This document shows, in pieces, positions 55,854 to 64,000 of a stretch of DNA of 64,000 bases. The notes under the pieces are model-generated. The model saw only the letters and a program-made list of their open reading frames with translations, was not told the origin of the DNA and made no database searches. How positions within the stretch are numbered: the first letter of the stretch is position 1; each line of letters starts with the position of its first letter. Source of the stretch: Phycicoccus endophyticus (GTDB lineage: Bacteria > Actinomycetota > Actinomycetes > Actinomycetales > Dermatophilaceae); contig NZ_JAANCN010000004.1 of assembly GCF_011326735.1 (NCBI RefSeq), positions 1-64,000 of the forward strand, written 5' to 3'. Made by a program: the position numbers and the translations under genes.

Positions 55854-56636
55854 ATGACCGAGAACACCACCCCCAGCACCCCGAAGATCGCGCTCGTCAC
55901 GGGCGCCAACCGCGGCCTCGGCCGCGAGGAGGCCCTCGCGCTCGCGGCCGACGGCGTCGACCTCGTCATCACCTACCGCAGCCACGAGGACGAGGCCCAC
56001 GCCGTGGTCGGGAAGATCGAGCAGCTCGGCCGGCGCGCCGTGGCCCTGCGTCTCGACACCTCCGCGCACGGCTCCTTCCCCGCCTTCGTCGACACCCTCC
56101 TCGCGACGCTGCGCGCCACGTGGGGACGGGACACCCTCGACGTCCTCGTCAACAACGCCGGCCACAGCGACGACACGGTCCTCGGGTCGATCACGAGGGA
56201 GCACGTCCACTCGCTCGTCGACGTCCACTTCACCGGCGTCCTCCTCCTCACCGACGCGCTCGTCCCCCACCTCGCCGACGGCGGCCGCATCGTCAACACC
56301 TCGAGCGGGCTCGCCCGGTTCAGCCGGATGTTCCAGTACGCGGTCTACGGGGCGATGAAGGGCGCGGTCGAGGTGTGGACCCGCTACCTCGCGAACGAGC
56401 TCGGCCCGCGCGGCATCACCGTCAACGCCGTCGCCCCCGGCGCGACGGCCACCGACTTCGGCGGGGGCTCGCTGCGCGACGACGAGGCGACCCGGGCCGG
56501 GCTCGCGCAGGTCATCGCCATGGGCCACGTCGGCCGTCCCGAGGACATCGGTGCCGCCGTCGCCGCGATCGCCTCCGAGCGCATGCGCTGGGTCACCGGC
56601 CAGCGGATCGAGGCCTCCGGCGGGATGTTCCTCTGA
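55854..56636 (+). CDS. Short-chain dehydrogenase/reductase
   Basis: The product is 260 residues from ATG 55854, with GGTGGAGG upstream. Motifs: ALVTGANRGLGREEALALA (cofactor loop), VLVNNAGHSDD, the catalytic Ser in VNTSSGLARF, Tyr-x-x-x-Lys in YGAMKGAVEVWTRYL, and VNAVAPGATATDF. The Thr-Tyr-Arg-Ser after the second strand suggests NADP. The substrate is unknown. A regulator gene follows after 31 bp. Confidence 0.88.
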   Translation: MTENTTPSTPKIALVTGANRGLGREEALALAADGVDLVITYRSHEDEAHAVVGKIEQLGRRAVALRLDTSAHGSFPAFVDTLLATLRATWGRDTLDVLVNNAGHSDDTVLGSITREHVHSLVDVHFTGVLLLTDALVPHLADGGRIVNTSSGLARFSRMFQYAVYGAMKGAVEVWTRYLANELGPRGITVNAVAPGATATDFGGGSLRDDEATRAGLAQVIAMGHVGRPEDIGAAVAAIASERMRWVTGQRIEASGGMFL

Positions 56637-56667
56637 GCGCCGGCCCTCGGGTGGGGACAATGGCGTC

Positions 56668-57522
56668 ATGACGGGGCACCACGGCGACCGCGCGCAGCTG
56701 GCCGACTTCCTGCGCACCCGCCGCGAGGCGCTCCAGCCCGAGGACGTCGGGCTGCCGCGGGGCCCCCGCCGGCGCACCGGTGGGCTACGGCGCGAGGAGG
56801 TCGCGGCGCTCGCGGGCATGTCGGCGGACTACCTCGGGCGCATCGAGCAGCAGCGCGGGCCCCACCCCAGCGCGCCGATGCTCGCCGCCCTCGCCCGCGG
56901 CCTGCGGCTCAGCCTCGACGAGCGCGACCACCTCTTCCGGCTCGGCGGTCTCCCACCGCCGAGCCGGGCGGGCCGGCACCCGCACGTCGACGCCGGCATC
57001 ATGCGCATCCTCGACCGGCTCCAGGACACCCCGGCGATGGTCCTCGGCCCGGCCGCGGAGTGCCTGGCCATCACCCCACCGGCAGCCGCCGTCTTCGGCG
57101 ACCGCAGCGCCCTCGAGGGTCTGGCCCGCAGCAGCGTCTACCGCTGGTTCACCGACCCGGTCTCGCGCGAGGTCTACCCCGCCGAGGACCACGACCGGCG
57201 CGAGGCCGAGATGGTGGCCGACCTGCGCTCGTCCTACGCCCGCCACGGCGACGGCTCGTCGGTCGGCGAGGTCGTCGCCGCGCTGACCCGGGAGAGTCCG
57301 CGCTTCCGCCGGGTGTGGGCACGGCACGACGTCCGGCACAAGCACTCCCAGCGCAAGCGCCTCGTCCACGAGGTCGGCGAGCTCGACGTGTACTGCACCA
57401 CGCTCTTCGATGCCGAGCAGAGCCAGTCCCTGCTCGTCTTCACCGCCGCGACGGCGCAGACGGCGCAGCGGCTGCGGCTGCTCGGGGTCGTCGGCGGTAC
57501 GACGCTGCCCGCGGCTCCCTAG
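56668..57522 (+). CDS. XRE family regulator with MmyB-like ligand domain
   Basis: The product is 284 residues from ATG 56668. The N-terminal helix-turn-helix is GLRREEVAALAGMSADYLGRIEQQRG, and GPRRRTGGLRREEVAALAG is the MmyB-type signature. The C-terminal part (about residues 105-280: MVLGPAAECLAITPPAAAVFG... QSLLVFTAATAQTAQRLRLLG) matches the MmyB ligand-binding domain, thought to bind a fatty acid-like molecule. Regulators of this type often control a neighbouring SDR gene, here directly upstream. Confidence 0.88.
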   Translation: MTGHHGDRAQLADFLRTRREALQPEDVGLPRGPRRRTGGLRREEVAALAGMSADYLGRIEQQRGPHPSAPMLAALARGLRLSLDERDHLFRLGGLPPPSRAGRHPHVDAGIMRILDRLQDTPAMVLGPAAECLAITPPAAAVFGDRSALEGLARSSVYRWFTDPVSREVYPAEDHDRREAEMVADLRSSYARHGDGSSVGEVVAALTRESPRFRRVWARHDVRHKHSQRKRLVHEVGELDVYCTTLFDAEQSQSLLVFTAATAQTAQRLRLLGVVGGTTLPAAP

Positions 57523-58343
57523 CCCTGGCCTGCGGGCAGACCGCGCACGACCCGGCGGAGGGTCTCGACGACCACCTCGGGGGCGTCGGTGTGCACCCAG
57601 TGCGCCGCCCCGTTGACCCGGACCAGGCGGGTCCGCGGGAAGAGCGCGCGCATGTCCGTGACGTCGTCGTCGCCGACGTACCCCGACTCCGACCCGGCGA
57701 GCCACACGACCGGGCCGTCCCACGCGCGGCCACCGAGGTCGGGGAAGGCGGCGATCCGCGAGTCGCTCCCCCGTGCGGCGTCGGCGTGGATGAGCTCGAG
57801 GTTGGCCTGCCAGGACCACTGTGTGCCGTGCCGCCGCAGGTTCTGCAGGAGGAACGCCTTGACCCCCGGGTCGGGCTCGGCGAAGCGGGCCTCGGCGTCG
57901 GCGCGGCTGGTCAGCTCCTCGAGCGGCAGCGAGCGCATCTGCTCGATGTAGCCGGTGAACCGGTCGAGGTCGCCGTAGTCCTTCGGCGCGATGTCGACGA
58001 CGACGAGGCTCCCGACGAGGTCGGGGTGGGTCAGCGTGAGCACCATGGCCACCTTGCCGCCCAGGCTGTGCCCGACGACGACCCACCGCTCCCCCGGCGC
58101 CTCGTCCGCGAGCGTCGCGGCGACGGCGTCGGCGTAACCCTCGTAGGAGAACTCCTCGCTCCACGGCGACCGGCCGTGGTCGGGCAGGTCGACGAGGAGG
58201 CAGCGGGCGCCCTCACCCTCGGGGCCGGCGAGCGCCTTGGCCACCTGGGTCCAGTTGCGTCCCTGCCCGAACAGGCCGTGGAGGAACGCGACCCGCGGGC
58301 CGGCGCTCCCGACGGCGAGCGTGTGCAGCCGCCCGGTGCTCAC
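57519..58343 (-). CDS. Alpha/beta hydrolase
   Basis: The product is 274 residues from GTG 58343, overlapping the ffh stop by 4 nt. Nucleophile elbow VVGHSLGGKVAMV, oxyanion region FLHGLFGQGRNW, acid in the GSESGYV region, and His in NGAAHWVHTDAPE. It resembles YbfF-like esterases. The substrate is unknown. It ends converging on the XRE gene with a 4-bp overlap. Confidence 0.86.
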   Translation of the reverse strand: MSTGRLHTLAVGSAGPRVAFLHGLFGQGRNWTQVAKALAGPEGEGARCLLVDLPDHGRSPWSEEFSYEGYADAVAATLADEAPGERWVVVGHSLGGKVAMVLTLTHPDLVGSLVVVDIAPKDYGDLDRFTGYIEQMRSLPLEELTSRADAEARFAEPDPGVKAFLLQNLRRHGTQWSWQANLELIHADAARGSDSRIAAFPDLGGRAWDGPVVWLAGSESGYVGDDDVTDMRALFPRTRLVRVNGAAHWVHTDAPEVVVETLRRVVRGLPAGQG

Positions 58344-59941
58344 TTCCCCAGGAACTTCTCGAAGCCGGCGGGCAGCTGCGAGGGGTCGAAGTCGGCCGGT
58401 TCGGTGCCGCCGGAGGAGCCGAAGCTCGACCCGGTCGGCTTCTCGGTCGCGCGCTGGGCCGCCGCCCGCTCCTCGGCGGCGCGCTTGGCCGGGTTGCCCG
58501 ACTTGGACTTCTTGCGCTTCTGCTGCTGCTTGCCGCCGCGCTTGCCCGGGCCGGCGCCCATCCCGGGCATGCCGGGCATGCCCGGGATCCCGCCGCCCTT
58601 GGCCAGCTGCTTCATCATCTTCTGGGCCTCGCCGAAGCGTTCGAGCAGCTGGTTGACCTCGGAGGTCGAGACGCCCGAGCCCTTGGCGATGCGGGCCCGG
58701 CGCGAGCCGTTGATCTGCTTGGGGTGGTTGCGCTCGAACGGGGTCATCGAGCGGACCATCGCCTCGACCCGGTCGAACTCGCGCTCGTCGAAGGCGTCGA
58801 GCTGGGCCTTCATCTGGCCCATGCCCGGCATCATCCCGAGCACCGACTTCAGCGACCCCATCTTCTTGATGGCGGCCATCTGCTGGAGGAAGTCGTCGAA
58901 GGTGAAGTCCTCGGCCGCGAGGAACTTGCGCTCCATCTCGGCGGCCTGCGTGCGGTCGAAGGCGCGCTCGGCCTGCTCGATGAGGGTGAGCACGTCACCC
59001 ATGTCGAGGATGCGCGAGGCCATCCGGTCGGGGTGGAAGACCTCGAAGTCCTTGGTGTTCTCCCCCGTGGACGCGAACATGATCGGCCGGCCGGTGACCG
59101 ACGCGACCGAAAGCGCGGCACCACCACGCGCGTCGCCGTCGAGCTTGGAGAGGACCACCCCGCTGAAGTCGACGCCCTCGAGGAAGGCCTCGGCGGTCTC
59201 GACGGCGGCCTGGCCGATCATCGCGTCGATGACAAAGAGGACCTCGTCGGGCCGGATCGCCTCCCGGATGTCGGCGGCCTGGCGCATGAGGTTCTCGTCG
59301 ACCGCCAGACGGCCCGCGGTGTCGACGATGACGACGTCGTGCTGCTTGGCCGCGGCTTCGGCGATGCCGCTGCGCGACACCGCGACCGGGTCGCCGTGCG
59401 AGCGCGTGCCCTCGATGTCGCCACCGACGGCGTCGTGACCCGAGACGTTGCCCCGCTCGGGGGCGAAGACGGGCACGCCGGCGCGCTGGCCGACGACCTC
59501 GAGCTGGGTGACCGCGTTCGGCCGCTGCAGGTCGGCCGCGACGAGCATCGGGGTGTGCCCCTGCTCCTTGAGCCAGTACGCGAGCTTGCCGGCGAGCGTG
59601 GTCTTGCCGGACCCCTGGAGGCCGGCGAGCATGATGACCGTCGGCGGCTGCTTGGCGAAGCGGATGCCGCGGGTCTGCCCGCCGAGGATGCCGACGAGCT
59701 CCTCGTTGACGATCTTGACGACCTGCTGGGCGGGGTTGAGCGCCTCGCTGACCTCCGCGCCGAGCGCCCGCTCACGGACGTTGTGGGTGAAGGACCTGAC
59801 GACCGGCAGGGCGACGTCGGCGTCGAGCAGCGCGAGCCGGATGTCGCGGACCGTCTTGTTGACGTCGGACTCCGACAGGCGTCCCTTGGAGCGCAGGTTC
59901 GCGAAGGTCGCGGTCAGGCGGTCGGACAGGCTGGTGAACAC
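58340..59941 (-). CDS. ffh: Signal recognition particle protein Ffh
   Basis: The product is 533 residues from GTG 59941. NG domain: LAGLQGSGKTTLAGKLA, DTAGRLAVD, SKLDGDARGGAAL. A C-terminal Met-rich M domain follows, then a tail with GMPGMPGMGAGPGKRGGKQ and KRKKSKSG repeats. GTP-dependent targeting of membrane proteins with 4.5S RNA; the RNA gene is not in this window. The N-domain start MFTSLSDRLTATF is typical. Confidence 0.96.
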   Translation of the reverse strand: MFTSLSDRLTATFANLRSKGRLSESDVNKTVRDIRLALLDADVALPVVRSFTHNVRERALGAEVSEALNPAQQVVKIVNEELVGILGGQTRGIRFAKQPPTVIMLAGLQGSGKTTLAGKLAYWLKEQGHTPMLVAADLQRPNAVTQLEVVGQRAGVPVFAPERGNVSGHDAVGGDIEGTRSHGDPVAVSRSGIAEAAAKQHDVVIVDTAGRLAVDENLMRQAADIREAIRPDEVLFVIDAMIGQAAVETAEAFLEGVDFSGVVLSKLDGDARGGAALSVASVTGRPIMFASTGENTKDFEVFHPDRMASRILDMGDVLTLIEQAERAFDRTQAAEMERKFLAAEDFTFDDFLQQMAAIKKMGSLKSVLGMMPGMGQMKAQLDAFDEREFDRVEAMVRSMTPFERNHPKQINGSRRARIAKGSGVSTSEVNQLLERFGEAQKMMKQLAKGGGIPGMPGMPGMGAGPGKRGGKQQQKRKKSKSGNPAKRAAEERAAAQRATEKPTGSSFGSSGGTEPADFDPSQLPAGFEKFLGK

Positions 59942-59998
59942 CGCACAAGGCTAACGGCTGGCGGTCACCGACCCGTCCCGACCGCCCGGGCGGGGGTC

Positions 59999-62395
59999 TC
60001 AGGCAGCGGTGACGCCGTCGCAGGTGTCGATGACGAGGCTGACCGCCTGGGCCACCCGGGCCGGCGGCAGGGGCTGTCCGTCGGCGCCGGTGAGGTAGAA
60101 GGTGTCCAGGGTCTGCCCGGCGTACGTCGCGATGTGCGCCGAGCGCACCGAGATGCCGGCGCGGGCGAGCGCCGCCCCGAGCTCGTGCAGCAGGCCGGGC
60201 CGGTCCTGCGCGCGGACCTCGATGACGGTCGCCTCGGTGCTCGCACCGGGGACGACGAGGGCCCGGGCCTGTCCGGGCGAGCCGATCCCGGACTCCCCCG
60301 AGGGCCGGGCGAGGTGGGCCCGGCGCCGGTCGAGGGTCTGCAACGGGCCACGGTCCCCGCGGGCGAGGCGCGCCAGCCCCCGGGCGATCCGCTCCGGGTC
60401 GGGGACGGCGCCGCTCGGGCTCTCCACGTGCCACTCGTTGATGGCGACGTCGTCGACCGTGCGCAGGATGGCCGTGCGCACGGTGTGGCCCTCGGCCGCG
60501 AGCAGGCCCGCGGTGTCGGCGAAGAGGCCGACCCGGTCGACGTCGAGGATGTCCAGCCGGTGCGAGCCGCCGCCGGAGACCACCCGCACCTGGGGCTCGC
60601 CCGCGCGCACCGCGGCCGCGGCCTCCGGCGCCAGGACGCCCACCGTCTGGTCCGCCCGAGACACCGCGCTGCCCGGGGCGGGCCGCGGCGCGTCGAGGCG
60701 GTCGCGGACGGCGACGGCGAGCTGCTCGAGCAGCGTGGCCCGCCAGTCGGTCCACGCCAGCGGCCCGGCGGCCGAGGCGTCGGCCTCGGTGAGCGCGAGG
60801 AGGATCTCGAAGACCTCCCGATCTCCCCCGGCGGCCTCGACCGCCGCGTCGACGGTCGCCGGGTCCTGGTGGTCCCGCCGGGTCGCCAGCTCGATGACCG
60901 TGAGGTGCTCGCGCACGAGCCGGACGAGGATCTCGACGTCGGCGGCGCCGAACCCCCACCGGGCGGCGATGCCCCGGGCGAGCTCCGCCCCGGTCACCGA
61001 GTGGTCGTGGGCTCCGCGCACCTTGCCGATGTCGTGCAGGAGGGCTGCGGCCAGCAGCAGGTCCGGGCGCGAGGTCCGGCGCACGAGGCCGGCGGCCCGC
61101 ACGACGGTCTCGACGAGGTGGCGGTCGACGGTGTGCCGGTGCACGGCGCTGCGCTGCGGGCGCGAGCGGACCGCCGCCCACTCGGGCAGCCAGTGCTCGA
61201 CGATCCCGACCTGGTCCAGCCCCTCCCACACGGTGACCAGCCCGGGGCCGGCGGCGAGCAGGTCACCGAGCAGGTCCCGGGCCGAGGCCGGCCACGGGTC
61301 GGGCAGTGACGGCACCGAGGCCGCGAGGTTCTCCAGGGTCGCGGGGGCGAGCGGCAGGCCGGCGCGCGCGGCCACGACACCGGCACGCAGGGCCATCCCC
61401 GGGTCGGACTCGGCGAGCCGCGGGGTCCCGAGGACCACCTCGCCGTCGCTGACGAAGAAGCCGTGCCCGAGGGGGGTCATCTGCGGTCGGCGGGGGCCCA
61501 CCCGCAGCGTCCGGGCCCGCTGGGACTGCCCGGCGCGGCGCATCGTGCCGTCGAGCGAGTAGGCGATGAGCCGCCCGGCGTCGGAGACGGCGGTGAGCAG
61601 CTCGTCGGCGTCGGGGTAGCCGAGCAGCGCCGCGACGGCGTCGTGCTCCTCCCGCCCGAGCCGGTCCCGGCCCCGGCCGGTGACGACGTGGACGGCGTCC
61701 CGGACGTCGAGGAGCAGCTCGTGGGCGGTGTCGACCGCGCCGTGCGGGCGGTCGGTGAGCCAGGCCTCGGCGAGGGCGGTGAGGACGGTCATGTCCCGCA
61801 GCCCTCCGTGGGCCTCCTTCAGCTCCGGTTCGATCGACTGCGCCAGGTCGCCCTGCCGGGCGTGCCGACCCTCGAGTGCCTCGACGAGCTGGGGCAGCCG
61901 CTTGCGGGCGTTGCCGCGCCAGTCGTGCGCGACGGTGGAGCGGGCCGCGACGACGAGCTCCTCGTCGCCGGCGATCGCGGTGAGGTCGAGCAGCCCGACG
62001 GCGGCGATGAGGTCGGCCGCGGCCACCTGACGGCTCTGGGTGACCGTCCGCACGCTGTGGTCGAGCCGCACCCCGGCGTCCCAGATCGGGTACCAGAGCC
62101 GCTCGGCGAAGGCCCCGAGCTCCTTGGCGCCGAGCGAGCGCTCGGAGTGCAGGAGCACGAGGTCGTAGTCCGAGAGCGGCCCGGCGTCACCGCGGCCCAG
62201 GCTCCCGACGGCCGCGAGGGCCACCCCCTCGTAGCGCGCTCCCCCGGTCGCGGTCCGCCACACCTGGGCGAGCCAGTCCCGGTTGAAGCTCGACAGGGCC
62301 GCCCGGCGCGCCCGGCCGGCACCGGCGACGTGGAAGTCGCGGGTGCCGGCCAGGTCGAGCCTCCGGGAGCCGATGTCGCTCGAGGAGGGGGGCAT
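59999..62395 (-). CDS. glnD: PII uridylyltransferase/uridylyl-removing enzyme GlnD
   Basis: The product is 798 residues. Nucleotidyltransferase domain: AVGSLGRGDAGPLSDYDLVLLH with G-S and D-x-D. HD domain: AAALLHDIGKVRGAHDHSVTGAEL (in part). Two C-terminal ACT domains (from about 645 and 720) sense glutamine. It modifies the PII protein encoded next door. In actinobacteria GlnD may adenylylate PII instead of uridylylating it. Confidence 0.95.
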   Translation of the reverse strand: MPPSSSDIGSRRLDLAGTRDFHVAGAGRARRAALSSFNRDWLAQVWRTATGGARYEGVALAAVGSLGRGDAGPLSDYDLVLLHSERSLGAKELGAFAERLWYPIWDAGVRLDHSVRTVTQSRQVAAADLIAAVGLLDLTAIAGDEELVVAARSTVAHDWRGNARKRLPQLVEALEGRHARQGDLAQSIEPELKEAHGGLRDMTVLTALAEAWLTDRPHGAVDTAHELLLDVRDAVHVVTGRGRDRLGREEHDAVAALLGYPDADELLTAVSDAGRLIAYSLDGTMRRAGQSQRARTLRVGPRRPQMTPLGHGFFVSDGEVVLGTPRLAESDPGMALRAGVVAARAGLPLAPATLENLAASVPSLPDPWPASARDLLGDLLAAGPGLVTVWEGLDQVGIVEHWLPEWAAVRSRPQRSAVHRHTVDRHLVETVVRAAGLVRRTSRPDLLLAAALLHDIGKVRGAHDHSVTGAELARGIAARWGFGAADVEILVRLVREHLTVIELATRRDHQDPATVDAAVEAAGGDREVFEILLALTEADASAAGPLAWTDWRATLLEQLAVAVRDRLDAPRPAPGSAVSRADQTVGVLAPEAAAAVRAGEPQVRVVSGGGSHRLDILDVDRVGLFADTAGLLAAEGHTVRTAILRTVDDVAINEWHVESPSGAVPDPERIARGLARLARGDRGPLQTLDRRRAHLARPSGESGIGSPGQARALVVPGASTEATVIEVRAQDRPGLLHELGAALARAGISVRSAHIATYAGQTLDTFYLTGADGQPLPPARVAQAVSLVIDTCDGVTAA

Positions 62396-62398
62396 CGC

Positions 62399-64000
<1,602 letters not shown>

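Overview
The window is chromosomal DNA from a very high-GC actinobacterium. Three lines of evidence support this: almost every codon ends in G or C; many genes start with GTG and overlap the preceding stop by 4 nt (ATGA or GTGA); and conserved actinobacterial gene orders are present (proS-rimP-nusA-ylxR-infB, pyrH-frr-cdsA-rlmN, rpsP-khpA-rimM-trmD-rplS-lepB-rnhB-DUF2469-yraN-comM-dprA-xerC, amtB-glnB-glnD-ffh). A member of Micrococcales, perhaps Intrasporangiaceae or a relative, is my best guess, but that placement is inference. I see no tRNA, rRNA, CRISPR array, insertion sequence or prophage. The window is mostly core genome.

Layout. 1-2372 (minus strand): translation and transcription genes infB (cut at the left edge), ylxR, nusA, rimP. 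2473-6309 (plus): a ferritin-like DUF4439 lipoprotein, a small-molecule kinase, a DUF255 thioredoxin-domain protein. 6310-6795: a gene-poor stretch with an apparent small minus-strand transcription unit. 6796-9616 (minus): a flavin-based electron-transfer cassette (ApbE, FMN-binding protein, membrane ferric-reductase-like flavoprotein). 9708-15625 (minus): a TauE/SafE transporter, a HAD hydrolase, proS, a second TauE/SafE transporter with a CsoR-type dyad at its start, and two GNAT proteins. 15655-19509 (minus): ispG, an M50 site-2 protease and dxr, so two steps of the MEP isoprenoid pathway flank the protease. 19557-31415: a polyamine import and catabolism region (two aldehyde dehydrogenases, a saccharopine-dehydrogenase-like enzyme, potABCD, an Lrp-type regulator, a class III aminotransferase, an amine oxidase). 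31446-38445: a LOG-family protein, rlmN, an unrecognised gene with a hairpin leader, cdsA, frr, pyrH, a phosphoribosyltransferase, a nuclease-fold hydrolase. 38551-40383: tsf and rpsB. 40667-42535 (plus): an aminotransferase and an M23 peptidase. 42552-53000 (mainly minus): xerC, dprA, comM, yraN, DUF2469, rnhB, lepB plus a short LepB-like protein, rplS, a trmD-GNAT fusion, rimM, khpA, rpsP, interrupted by a plus-strand fetB-like permease. 53153-58343: an Rrf2 regulator divergent from a third TauE/SafE transporter, an amidohydrolase, an SDR oxidoreductase, an XRE regulator, an alpha/beta hydrolase. 58340-64000 (minus): ffh, glnD, glnB and amtB (cut at the right edge), the nitrogen-sensing and ammonium-uptake module.

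The most interesting non-routine items are: (i) a 14-base motif forming the loop of a hairpin, present twice (6690-6703 minus, 33889-33902 plus), each time just after a -10-like hexamer and about 20 nt before an ATG whose product begins Met-x-Pro-x-His; (ii) a 124-residue signal-peptidase-like protein that has lost the catalytic serine and the lysine box and is translationally coupled to the real lepB; (iii) a TrmD methyltransferase fused to a GNAT domain; (iv) the polyamine island, which encodes two parallel ways of deaminating an amine plus an unassigned saccharopine-dehydrogenase-like enzyme. I found no obvious defence or mobile system.
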